Shown: positions 49,155 to 60,837 of the stretch, in pieces | How the letters are laid out: every line of letters starts with the position of its first letter | Position numbering within the stretch: the first letter of the stretch is position 1 | NCBI GenBank assembly: GCA_002914845.1 | Contig: JXTC01000017.1 | Coordinates: forward strand, 449,431 to 513,430 | Source: Trema orientale | Lineage: Eukaryota; Streptophyta; Magnoliopsida; Rosales; Cannabaceae | Direction: 5' to 3' | DNA: 64,000 nt | The notes under the pieces: generated by a model | The model's input: only the letters and a program-made list of their open reading frames with translations | Told to the model about the DNA's origin: nothing | Database searches by the model: none | Translations under genes and position numbers: made by a program

Positions 49155-50799
49155 AAAAGATTAAAATTAGTATATAGAAAAAAAAAAAATTAGAGATTTA
49201 GTTTAAAAAATTAATTACTGACATACTTAAACAAAAATATAAGTCATGAACGTAGGATACAAAATTAAGCAGAAACTATCGTTCTATAGTTTACATAATT
49301 AATTTGCATAAATGTTAGCTTCATCCAAAAATACATTATCAAGAAAATGGGACTTCAAGTTTCAGCAAACATGAAAAGATCAGTAAAGTATTGGAATAGT
49401 GGAGTTTCAAGTAGATTCATTAGTATCATTGACTGGAATATTGCTGTATAATTTATATTAAGTAAAGGTCATTATTCTCTCTCATAGGTATATATATATA
49501 GATAGACATAATTTGGTTGACATTATGATACTTCGAGTTTATTTTTAACCGCAAAGAGATTCTTCATATGCATTATCTAATAAAGCCCATAAATCAACTA
49601 CATACTCACTTTTTGATCTTCATATGATAAACAGATTAAATATAATTTGACTTTAAGTTTAACAAATAATAATAAACTCTATAAATGGTTAAGATGATTT
49701 TATTATAAAAATAAGTTATAAAATCTAGCTCACGTTCAAGGAGTGGTTAAGAATAATTAAGTTAAGAGAGACACAAAACTTAATTACAGCTGAGCACAAG
49801 AGAGACGTTCAAAGCAGCCGGCATGGTTGACCACCGACCCCCTCAAACTAACTTAGACTTTAGCCAAGTCAATTTCTTCTTCTCTTGTATATATTATCCT
49901 CTTTTCTCTTCTCTTGTATATCCTCTTTTCTCTTTGATTTGGAGAGAGCCTAGTGATGAATACGAACAGAGAAAAAAACGTGAGAGTGGAAGGTGAAAAA
50001 GAAAGGAAGAACGTGAGAGAGTATGGTGGGTGGGATGGGACAAGAAGGAAGAAAATTACATTATGAGATAATTTTGAAAAAATTAAGAGTATAAAAAGCA
50101 GTAAGTTTTAAAAAAAATTTTAAGTGTGGTTTTTAGAAAAAAGGTAAAAAGAGTAAACAAGGAGTCAATAGACCCACCTTATCAAAAAATATAAAAATGA
50201 TATTATCCTTATCTAAATGATATACTACCCCATTTGCAAACAGACAATTGACTAAGGTACCCAGATTCCTCCTCTCCAGAGAACTTCCTCCTTTTCTCAA
50301 CCTCTCTCCTCTGTTTACATGTCTTTCTAGTGCTACCTGTTAATTACGTTCTCCTCCTCTCCAACCTCCAACTAAACCTCCCCTGTCCCTCATAGTAATT
50401 GTGGATAAGATTCAAGTTTACTGATGGCCAATCCTTCTCTTGGAATGTCTTAGAGAATGGACTGAAACTTACTCTCAAATCGAACTAATTCAAAGGTACA
50501 CAACTCATGTATACTACCTTAGAGATCTTTTCTTGGCTTTAGTTCAATTTTATGCTCAACAATTTGTTCGTAGTACTCTCTACATTCCCAAAAAACTATC
50601 TGTATATTCTTTCTTATATAGATAGATGCACGCATGTAGTTATGCATAGATTTTTTCTTATATATCAGTCTCATAATTCTCTTGCTTCCATTTTCCATTT
50701 TGTCAGACACACGCTAATTAAAAATTGTACTACTACCACAGATTAATCAAACTTGTTTCACAAAGCCACGTGCGACACGCAATAATTTTAGTCGCGGAA
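49155..50799 (+). promoter_or_regulatory. Upstream region of the NLR gene inside the CACTA element
   Basis: No gene is seen. W-box-like cores occur at 49827 (TTGACC) and 50248 (TTGACT), and a TATA-like TTATATAGATAG lies at about 50611. An in-frame ATG at 50725 would add 25 residues that no RPM1-type protein has. If these elements work, the NLR brought or gained its own promoter; this is inference. Confidence 0.3.
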
Positions 50800-53421
50800 A
50801 TGGAACAGGCAATAGATCTTTTGATCGGGAAAATCGCATCAGTTGTTGAGAACGAAGTGTCCTTGTTAAGTGGGGTTCAAGCTGAACTCGAGGAAATAAA
50901 GAATGAGCTAGAATATATGCAATCGTTTATTAATGATGCCAGCAAGAGAGGTCTCAGTGATCTAGAGAAAACAATGGTAAAAGCTGTCAAGGAAAAAGCC
51001 CATGCAATAGTAGATATCATTGATGAGCACACCTACTACTCAAGCAAGAAGCGAGGTTTGAATAAATTCTGCAAAGCCATTCATTTGCCAAGGACTGTCA
51101 TCGAAAAGCATCGACTCGCTAGTAAGTTAAAGGAGGTGAAGAGAACAATCAAGGAGACGGGAGAAAGAAACTACCGGTATCATGGTAACGATCATCATCA
51201 CCATCGAGAAGGCCACAGCTCCGTACACGACGCAAATTGGGTGACGAGAAGCATTGGGGAGGCAGCTCTTTTCCAGAGTGATGAAGATCTCGTAGGAATC
51301 GACGATGCAAAGCGTGAATTACTGGATATACTACAGAACGGAGGGCTAGACCGAACTGTCATTTCAGTTTTAGGAATGGGGGGTTCGGGTAAGACCAGCT
51401 TAGTTGCCAGTATTGTAAGGAATCGTGCAGTGATGAAACATTTTAATGGCTACTATGCATGGATCACTGTCTCGCAATCTAATTACACCATCGACAACCT
51501 CCTTAGATCCATGAATAATGAATTTGACAAGAGGGAGGAGAAAAAGACGAGCCTACAAGAACTGAGTAACATGAATCAGACAGAACTCGTGAGAAGGATC
51601 ATCAACAAGCTGCAACAGAAAAGGTATTTGGTTGTTTTGGATGACGTATGGGAGATAGATCGTCTTTGGTTAATACTAAATCCAGCATTAGTTGCAAACG
51701 CTTTCGGAAGCCGGATCATTCTCACCACTCGAAAAGAAGACATTGCTCACTTTTCGTTTGGGATTAAAAGTCATGTTTACAACGTTAAGGAACTTGCAGA
51801 GAATATGGCTGACGAACTTTTCTGGAAGAAAGCTTTGCCCCACAATCCTCATCAATGTTCACCAGAACTCGAACATATAGCAAAGCGCCTAATTAGAAAG
51901 TGTGGAGGCTTACCTTTGGGTTTAGCAGCTGTGGGTTCTCTAATGTCTACAAAGAAGTTGGAATTCGGTGAGTGGGATGCGGTCCTTCATCGCTTGAATT
52001 GGGAGCTAAGCAACAACCCAAAGCTGAACATGGTGAAGAGCATTTTGTTGCTTAGCTTCTATGAATTGCCAAATCGACTCAAGCAGTGTTTCTTGTATTG
52101 TTGCATTTTCCCCGAAGATCACGCGATTAATCAAGAACGGCTCATTCGGTTATGGATAGCAGAAGGGCTTGTAGAATCAGGTAGAGGGATGACAACAGAA
52201 AAGATGGCTAAGAGCTATATTACCGAACTCATTCATCGATGCCTGCTACAAGATATCAAGAAGAATCTTTCGTCCCAGTATTTAATAATGCATGATCTAA
52301 ACCGGGAGCTTTTTGTTTCAATTGCAGAAGATGAAAATTTCTGCTCTGTATATAAGGGGATAGATAATGTGCAAGAGAGCAGGGTTTACCGACTGGCTAT
52401 GCAAGGAAATTACGGAGAAGCACGGGGGAGCATGTCAAAGGTTCGCTCTTTCTTTGTCTTTGACTCGGATATGGTCACTTCTTCGATGCAAAAGCTTCTG
52501 TGCAGTTTTTCTCTATTAAGAGTACTAGATCTGAAGGATTCTCCTATTCTTCAGTTGCCAAAAGAACTAATGCATTGTTATAATTTAACATACTTGTGTC
52601 TGAAAAGAACACGAATTGAGAAGCTCCCGAAAGCTATCGGAAAACTCTGCAACTTGCAAACATTGGACATAAGGCAAACAAAAATTCAGGTGCTTCCACA
52701 TGGGATTGTGAAGTTATCAAACCTCCGTCATCTACTTATGCGCCATTCTAATTATGCTAACAAATTAATGGATCTTACGCACTTCGACCTTTGTTATAGC
52801 GTAGAAGCACCAGCGGGCATATGTGAGCTAAAGAATTTACAAGTTTTGGACAGCGTTGGGCTAGGAAAAGTCACAGTCAAGCATCTGAGTTGTATGACCA
52901 AACTAACAAAGATTGGTTTAACGAATGTTAAAGAGTCAGATGGTGAAGACTTGTGCACTCTGATTGGAAGAATGAAGAGTATGAGCTTCTTAATTTTGCA
53001 GGCGTCGGACGTGGATGAGGTGTTAAAGATCGAACAAGTTCCTTCGGTCTCTCCATTTCTGAACAAACTTTATCTAATCGGAAAACTGGAAAGGACGCCA
53101 CGTTGGTTTTCTTCTCTTCAGTGCCTCACAATTCTGCTTTTGCAATGGTCCAGATTAACCGACGATTTCCTTCCTCATATCAGCACGCTGCCTAATTTGA
53201 CCGTGCTTGTCCTTAATAAAGCATACGAAGGAAATAAATTGTGGTTTCAAAACGGATTTGGAAAGCTGACAGTCCTGATGCTGTGCAAGTTGTCTCGATT
53301 GAACGAAATCGTTGTAGAGAAGGGAGTCATGCCATCACTTGAGGAACTTTATATTATAGATTGTTCAGAATTAAAGGCGGTGCCTCGTGGTGTTCAACAT
53401 GTAGCCATCATTCAGTCCTAA
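50800..53421 (+). CDS. RPM1-like CC-NBS-LRR immune receptor, single exon, intact
   Basis: 873 residues from the preferred start MEQAIDLLIGKI, which matches the start of RPM1-type proteins. Such receptors sit at membranes, sense changes in guarded host proteins such as RIN4 and trigger cell death. Domains: coiled coil 1-125 (AHAIVDIIDE in place of EDVID); NB-ARC about 160-510 with P-loop GMGGSGKTS (192-200), kinase-2 LVVLDDVW (277-284), RNBS-B GSRIILTTR (303-311), CGGLPLGLA (368-376), CFLYCCIFPED (430-440) and MHD (498-500); LRR about 525-870. All nucleotide-binding motifs are kept and the frame is open, as in intronless RPM1. The linker holds a His-rich HGNDHHHHREGH (128-139). The C-terminus ends at VPRGVQHVAIIQS, some tens of residues short of RPM1. 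It lies inside the CACTA element, on the opposite strand to the transposase genes. Confidence 0.95.
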   Translation: MEQAIDLLIGKIASVVENEVSLLSGVQAELEEIKNELEYMQSFINDASKRGLSDLEKTMVKAVKEKAHAIVDIIDEHTYYSSKKRGLNKFCKAIHLPRTVIEKHRLASKLKEVKRTIKETGERNYRYHGNDHHHHREGHSSVHDANWVTRSIGEAALFQSDEDLVGIDDAKRELLDILQNGGLDRTVISVLGMGGSGKTSLVASIVRNRAVMKHFNGYYAWITVSQSNYTIDNLLRSMNNEFDKREEKKTSLQELSNMNQTELVRRIINKLQQKRYLVVLDDVWEIDRLWLILNPALVANAFGSRIILTTRKEDIAHFSFGIKSHVYNVKELAENMADELFWKKALPHNPHQCSPELEHIAKRLIRKCGGLPLGLAAVGSLMSTKKLEFGEWDAVLHRLNWELSNNPKLNMVKSILLLSFYELPNRLKQCFLYCCIFPEDHAINQERLIRLWIAEGLVESGRGMTTEKMAKSYITELIHRCLLQDIKKNLSSQYLIMHDLNRELFVSIAEDENFCSVYKGIDNVQESRVYRLAMQGNYGEARGSMSKVRSFFVFDSDMVTSSMQKLLCSFSLLRVLDLKDSPILQLPKELMHCYNLTYLCLKRTRIEKLPKAIGKLCNLQTLDIRQTKIQVLPHGIVKLSNLRHLLMRHSNYANKLMDLTHFDLCYSVEAPAGICELKNLQVLDSVGLGKVTVKHLSCMTKLTKIGLTNVKESDGEDLCTLIGRMKSMSFLILQASDVDEVLKIEQVPSVSPFLNKLYLIGKLERTPRWFSSLQCLTILLLQWSRLTDDFLPHISTLPNLTVLVLNKAYEGNKLWFQNGFGKLTVLMLCKLSRLNEIVVEKGVMPSLEELYIIDCSELKAVPRGVQHVAIIQS

Positions 53422-55348
53422 TTACAGATATTGCTTCTTCTCATATTTAAGTATGTTCATTGATAATTATGTAATGTACCCATGTTTATATACAACATTT
53501 GTGTTTTTACGTTCAATATATAATTGCATTCATCAACAAACTAAATGTTCTTATATATGTTTATATAGGTCATCATTTCGGAGGAAAGAAAATTGTGAAG
53601 GCGCATATGCTTTATATGGGGTTAATTGGAAATTTTTTGAAGGAATTGAAGCATATATGTTGTCGTTCTACGTATGATCTCACTCCTATCTTCACATATC
53701 CAGACATGGTACAATAATGCAATGCGACAATTAAATTATGTTGTAGTGTTTTTAGACCCATAGGCCTTTTATTGCAATATTTTTCCAAGTCATTGGTAAG
53801 CGTTGGGCATTACGTTCGTATTGTTCAAGCGTGAACTTATTTTATTACTGCTGAATTTGATGCTTATAATGTTTTTTTTTTGCTCAGATTTGATGCTTAT
53901 AATGTTGTTATACTGTGACTGTTTTTATTATATTTGCTGAACATGCGATTATTGTTGGTACTACCTACTGTTATTAACATCGTCGTTTTTGTTGAACTTT
54001 TTCATTTAATGTGAATTTTGTTCACTAACAACTCAACTCTAGCTTAGGGTACTATTAAGCTAGATTTGGCTTTTTATTTTTCTTTTTATTATATATGTAT
54101 ATATTTCTACCTATTCTTAGTGACTATAATATATGACGACAATGTAGAGAATAAAAAAAAATTAGAGAATAAAAAAAGTAGAGAATAAAGTAGCAATTTC
54201 GGTTATGACCCTAAAAAAGACGTAAAACTTGTTATGAAATTAGTGGATTTGTGTGAAAAAAAGTTATTCAGTAAATCCAAAATTTACATATGATAAATAT
54301 GTCACTCGTCTACAACTTAAAAGTTACTTCCATAAAACTCGATTATTTTAATATAATAATAAGAAATTAAGTAAATTTTCTTGTGTGTGTGTTTGTACTG
54401 ATTTTCATTATTTGAAAAGAGAGTAGTTATGCTGTATAATTTAGAGAAATTGTGTGTGTTTGACTATATAAAGTTTTTATGTGGGTTGTATTAGATTATC
54501 ATGCTATGCTTAAATGTGTCTGACAATAATGAACATTCTTTTTAGACCATACTAAAGATTGACCTAAACTACCGAAAAACTCTAAATTTTATACCCAAAT
54601 TTTCAAGTACTTATACAGATTGCTTTGTAGCCTTAATTAGTTCTGAAATTTGCAAGAAGGTTCGATAAATTCAATTGTCGTTTTCATTACTCAACTAGAT
54701 TGTTATAGTGACGGGGTGACATGATTGAAATCACCTGTCCCCTTTTCGTGTCCCCTTCCTTGTTCTCGCACTTAAAAAGTGCTACCTCATAAAAATTGCC
54801 AACTCACTTTTTAACAGAGTTAGGCCACTAACTTCTTTTCTGTCCAGTTTTTCTTCTTTTACGTTTTTAATGTTTTTTTTTATTAAAAAAAAAAAAAGAA
54901 GACCAAAAGTTTCCTATTCACACGAAAGAAGATCAAAGAACTATTTTCAAATAAGCTGCCATTCTCTCTACTCATTCACGTCTATCATATGTAATTCTTT
55001 CTCTGTTCTTTCTGAAAAGTGAAAAAGTGATCCACCAAAAAACAAAAAGTATTTCATCACTCAAACCACTTTATGCAAGGTAACTCCTATTTTTCTTTTC
55101 CTTTTTTTTTTTGTTTTCTTCTTTTAGGGATTTGGCAGGACTTGATATTGTTTAATCAATCAATTGGGATTGTTTAATCAATTAATTTAGAGCTTCAATA
55201 TATTTATTAGGATATCTGATTAAAGAACTTGTACTAGCTAATATATATATACATGAAAAAGTATATTTTGTTGGATGATATTAGAATTGCAATTAAACAA
55301 AATAGAAACCCTAAATCATTCATGCTAAATTGACAGGTTAGGATTTGT
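53422..55348. other. Non-coding CACTA interior downstream of the NLR
   Basis: AT-rich DNA with no recognised gene, probably including the NLR 3' UTR. Frames at 53453-53717 show no family features. Confidence 0.45.
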
Positions 55349-57770
55349 TGAATATACCTGAGTCTATGGATAATCTGTAGAGGATTAGAGATGGAGAGAC
55401 CGAAGGCGGAAGCGTGAACAAGAGATGATGTTTAGAGGGTTTGATTTTCTGCAGCCTAAAGCTTAATGTCACTCAGATAGAGTTCTCTATAACTGATGGT
55501 GGGTTACAGAGAATTGAGCGTACGTGAAATTTGGCTGCAGGGACCATAACCCTAATAGGTTCTTTAAATAGTCCATGTTGGGTATCCATCAAACCCAACT
55601 AGGTGACTAACAGGGTATCCACATTGATATCCATACCAAGTTGGATATTCTGACCCAGTTTTATTTAATCACTTATTAGGTTTTTGTGAAATAATATAAC
55701 CCAATACAATTGAATTATATATGTAGCCTAATATAGGAAATATAATTTCCTAACAATCTACCGCTTGAGTCACATATGCACCATCAACAATTGTATTGTA
55801 AACTGAAGTATGGCTATGAAATTGCCATATTATTCCCGAATATCCTCGAAGTTGCAATCTCGTCCATCAGACATATCAGTACGAAACTAAAGCGCTCGTC
55901 GTTGCACTTATTTGGATGGCAACTAGAACCCTTAATGATCACTGTACTAATACACCCAAATGACACAGATTGAGTATGGAATGTGGCGTGAAAATTACAC
56001 GCAATGTGATTTACGTGCCTATTTCCAACTGGTCCTCCTTAAACTTTATTGAGATTGACCTTAGTCTTTCCTTTTTAGTACATCACCGCAAACTTTATTG
56101 TTAACCACAATAGGAAAGCAATAAAATATGAAATACGTCATGTAATATATAATGAACAGAGCCTATAATGAAAACCATCATCAATTACCAAAGTACTGCA
56201 GTATACAAAATATAAACAAGTATCACACAATAAGAATCTAAAATAAATTACAAACTCCTATTAAAACTGCACACCATCTAAAAATACAACACGCGTACAA
56301 GCAGTGTGCTCGTGAAAGACCTTACATGATAAACCTTTGGTGAGCGGATCTGCTATCATAAAGTTTGTACCAATATGCTCAATCAATACTAAGTGACTCT
56401 GAACTCTTTCTCTTACAGCTAGGAACTTAATGCTAATGTGCTTTGACTTTGGTGAGCTCCTGTTGCTGTTGGAATATAAGACTGCAGAGTTATTATCACA
56501 ATAAAATTATAGTGGCCTTTCAATGCCATTTACTACGTGCAGCCCAGTGATAAAGTTTCGCAGCCATATTCCCTGATTGGATGCCTCATAACAAGCTATG
56601 AATTCTACCTCCATAGTTGAAGTAGCTACGAGTGTCTACTTGGCACTCTTCTAGAAAATAGATCCTCCAGCTAAAAGAAAGACATAGTCCGATGTGGATC
56701 TCTTACTGTCTAGGCATCCCGTAAAATCAGAGTCAGATACCTAATGATATCCAAAATATCCGATCTCTGATAAGTGAACATGTATTCTTTTGTTCTCTAT
56801 AAGTACCTCATAACCCTCTTTGCTGCCTTCCAATGATCCACTCTAGGGTTACTCATATATTTACTTAACATGCAAACTATGAACGTAAGATTTGGACGCA
56901 TATATACCTGAGTATACATTAGATTCCCTACAGCCAAAGTATAAGGAAACTGTTGCATGGCTTCTTTATCAACATCATTCTTGGGACTTTGACTGAGGCT
57001 AAATTTATCTCCCTTAGACACCGGAGTGTCCGTTGGTGCACACTTATCCATATCAAATCTACTGAGCACCCTCTCAATGTAGCTCTTTTGTGACAACCTA
57101 AGGATACTCCAAGAGCAATCTTGGTGTATTTGTATACCTAATACAAAAGAGGCGACTCCAAGATCTTTCATTTCGAAATTTTGTATAAGAAATCTCTTGG
57201 TATCATGTAGTAAGCCTATATCATTACTTGCCAGTAGTCTATCATCAACATAAAGTACCAGGAAAATAAACTTACTCCTACTGAACTTATGGTATACACA
57301 ATCATCAACAGGATTCACCTTAAAATCGAACGAGATGATTACCTTATGAAATTTATGGTATCATTGACGGGAAGCCTGCTTGAGACCATAGACGGACTTT
57401 TTGAGTTTACAGACTATAGACTTTGGATCTCTCGATACAAAGTTTTCTGGTTACACCATATAAATTGTCTTATCAATGTCTCCATTAAGAAACGTTGTTT
57501 TAACGTCCATCTGATGAAGTTCAAGATTATAATGTGCCACAAGTGCCATAATAATTCTAAACGAGTCATTCGAAGCAACCGGAGAGAAGGTCTCTTTAAA
57601 GTCAATGCCTTCCTTCTGAGTGAAGCCTTTAGCGACAAGATGTGCCTTATATCTCTCGACATTGCCTTTTGAATTATGTTTGGTCTTAAATATTCATTTG
57701 TAACCACTAGGCTTCGAGCCTTCAGGCAATTTGACGAGATCCCAAACGTTGTTGTCGAAATCTTTTGATT
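55349..57770 (-). mobile_element. 3' half of a Ty1/copia retrotransposon, broken, inside the CACTA element
   Basis: One LTR is visible (about 55349-55755). Read on the minus strand it starts TGTTAGGAAATTATATTTCC and is preceded by a GCGGTAGAT polypurine-like tract. Upstream in element orientation lie an RNase H part (about 56.3-56.8 kb) and reverse transcriptase (about 56.8-57.7 kb), including the YVDD core of the family. Gag, integrase and the 5' LTR are absent. It is a truncated fossil with several breaks and belongs to a different lineage from the one at 33356. Confidence 0.85.
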
Positions 57771-58824
57771 AAATAAATTAGATTTTTTGAAAATCTTAAT
57801 TATTTAAACTTGAATATTATCTCTCACAGTTATTATTTAATAATATCTTTTATGAAAAGATTGTTCAATTATTAAATAATAATAAATGCTAGAATGATTG
57901 ACAATCATTAACTTTTCTATTTTATTAACTTCTGTTAATACTTGATTATTGTATGAATAATATTACATGCATATTCTATATAAAGTATTTAATTACATGA
58001 TCTTAGTAACATATCATATGGGATAGTAGAGCTACTTACATGCAAAATATGAACATGCTTATATAATTTATTTTAGGTTACTAAGTAAGTTAGATAACTG
58101 GACAAAATTATTAAATCCCTAATTATAAAATATTGAGCGGGAGAATGTATGAGATACCTACCTGAGTCCCCCTCTAACTTATATAGGCCGGGCTAGTCCG
58201 GTCGTCACCACAAAATACTTGTTATGATCGGCTCGCCCGCCCATTTTGACAGTTTTAAAATGAATAGACAAATGGATCAATGACTATTATAATGCAAAGA
58301 TGTTTACTGTTTACTCTCCCAGTGGATTTTTGAGTCCTGATCATTAGTCGTAGTCTAAATCATTCTAATTTTCTTGCGACAAATGTCAAAACGAGATCCC
58401 ACCTTAATAGTGACTGATTGACTTATCAAACACTAGTATTCAAAGCCTTAAAATTGTAAACAAAGGTTCGAGCTCAATTATCAAGGGCTAGAGGTACTCT
58501 TTTTTAATACCACCAATGGCAAAGCTAAAATCTGTGGAAGATGAATACTACATAATTCGGTACTTTAATCCAAAAAAGTTGCTTAATTTGCTTTTGTAGT
58601 AATAAATTTTTTTTTTTTTTGAGAAATTTTGAAGAAGAAATTTCATTAAATATGCCTCAAACGCGGGCTATTTACAAGCATATGATCTACCCAATAATTG
58701 TTCAAAAAATATGACTAGACCCCCTTGAAATGAGTAAATTACCCCTGAGTTGTTCCACTAAGTTGCTTCAGACCTAGAAATTGCAGTTACTCTTTCTTCT
58801 TCTTCTTCTTTCTTTTCTCTTTGT
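57771..58824. other. Unassigned CACTA interior between the copia fossil and the TNP2 remnant
   Basis: AT-rich, no gene. It contains a GC-richer patch at 58160-58250, a T run at 58607-58620 and a (TTC)n stretch at 58795-58815, where the TNP2 similarity stops. Confidence 0.45.
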
Positions 58825-60328
58825 CTAGGCTTCCTCAATCAGCAGAATATCTTCATTAGAAAACACCCTTAGTGGATTTCTTCTCTCTATCTTCCCATCA
58901 AACAGTGAACTTTTTCGAAATGCATGAGATGTTGGAAGGAAACATTTATGCCCTACATAACAAGTCTTTGTTCTTAAATGCATTGATGGAGTATCTTCGT
59001 TACATGTGGGACATGTCTTGTATCCTTGCTCACTCCATCCAGATAAACTATTACGAGCTAGAAAATCATTTATAGTCCATATCAATACAGCTCGCATTTT
59101 AAATATTTTGTTATCAACGACATCTCTTGTTTCAACTCCAACATGCCATAAATGCTTCAACTCGTCCACCAACGGCCTTAGAAATACATCAATATCCTTT
59201 CCAGGAGATTGCAATCCAGGAATTAAAAGAGACATCATAAAATAAGACTCTTTCATGTATAGCCACGGATGAAGGTTATAATTAGTCAAAACCACTGGCC
59301 ACATGCTATAAGACAAACTTATGTTGCCAAATGGATTAAACCCACCAGCAGCCAATCCCAAACAGACATTTCGTGGTTCTGAAGCAAAATCTGGATACTT
59401 CATATCGAAATATTTCCATGCTTCACCATCAACAAGATGTCTCAACACCCCTGCCTCATTTGAGTGACCCTTAAAAAGCCACTTCATTTCTTTTGCAGTG
59501 TGTCTGGACCCATACAGACGCTTCAATCGTGGTGTTAATGGAAAATACTGTAATATTTTATGCGGTACCTTTTTTTCCTTCGTATTTTTGTCTACCTATC
59601 GACTCGTACCACAAACAGGACAATTCTCTATTTCACCATTCTCCTTCCAAAATAACGCACAGTCATATTGGCAATATATGAATGGACTCATATCCCAAAC
59701 CTAACTTAGACATCCACTTCTTTACATCATAATGCGATCGTGGTATTTTATTGTCAGTTGAAAATGCATCCTTCAATAATTTCAATAAACTATCAAATGA
59801 CTTATTGGTCCACTTATGCATTACTTTCAAATGCATAAGTTTGACCAAAAAGTTCAGAGATGAGTAACTGGTGTATCCTGGATACAACTCAGCTTCCACT
59901 TCGGAGAATAACTCATCATATTGTTGGCCAAATACAGATGGTCTCATTGCCATATCATCTCCTATATCATATTCATTTTCACCACCATCTGCATTTTCTG
60001 GCTCAATAAAATCTTGCAATATGTCCACCATCTCATCTGTCTGATCAATATTTTCTACATGAACATCATTACGAGGAAGACGAATCTCCACAACTTCTCC
60101 ATAGAAGATCCAATTAGTGTACGATGAATCAAACCCATTGTCTATCAAATGTGCTTCCAGTGTTTCAACAGTCTGATGCAATACGTTCCGACATATCAGA
60201 CAAGCGCATTTAACTTTGCCTTGGTCATTGACATATTGTTTTGCCCTTTCAGCAAATGCAATTGCACCATTCCAATATGCATCACACTAATAATCTTTCA
60301 AATGTATCCAACTCTTGTCTACAGGCAT
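58825..60328 (-). pseudogene. TNP2-like CACTA transposase, N-terminal half, decayed
   Basis: From MPVDKSWIHLKDY (start at 60328) it shows a Transpos_assoc domain (KVKCACLICRN, HLIDNGFDSSYTNWIFYGE). A middle part YDELFSEVEAELYPG-YSSLNFLVKLMHLKV and then a Transposase_21 block follow: CPVCGTSR, RLYGSRHTAKEMKW, HLVDGEAWKYFD, FASEPRNVCLGLAAGGFNPFG, YSMWPVVLTNYNLHPW and SGWSEQGYKTCPTC. One stop lies early (after KDY), a frameshift lies near 59675 and another stop lies before RLYGSR. The frame ends at 58825 after NEDILLIEEA, so the catalytic C-terminal half is missing. It belongs to the CACTA element that encloses it. Confidence 0.88.
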
Positions 60329-60837
60329 CCTCACTGTTATTATTGGCAACAACTTAGTGTTCAGAAAGAATATTTTGGATGAGCATGCAAAACGTGTCCT
60401 AAATTCACCTTATCACTCCATTTCTAAAGGGTAATACCCTATCCCATTCAGGATTACTTTGTTATGTGGTACATCATTCACTCAAATATTATTCCGTTCA
60501 CGTCGAAATTCCAGCAGCATCTTCCCACAGCTCTCCTAAGTGTGGTACATATATGTACACACCCGGAGAACACAAGGAGATACCGTCAGAACTCGACCAA
60601 AGAACAATATTTATAAGTGAACGACAATACATAACGTGTAATCCCAAACTGTCTAAATGGGACAATTCAAAAATCGATATCGAGATGCATAATCTCTCAT
60701 CAATTCCTGAACGAGTCTATGGTAATTTCTTTTCTGACTAAAATAATACATGCATGTCTTAAAGTCACTATGTGTACAAATAAATGCACACACTATGACT
60801 GTGACTATAACCTCTGTCTTGATAAGTCAACTCATTT

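Noticed and set aside
50725-50799. Upstream in-frame start for the NLR
   Set aside because: The 25 added residues (MYYYHRLIKLVSQ and on) have no counterpart in RPM1-type proteins, which begin at the position of MEQAIDLL.
53453-53717. Frames downstream of the NLR as a possible second exon
   Set aside because: No LRR pattern or RPM1-like tail is seen and no convincing donor exists before the NLR stop.
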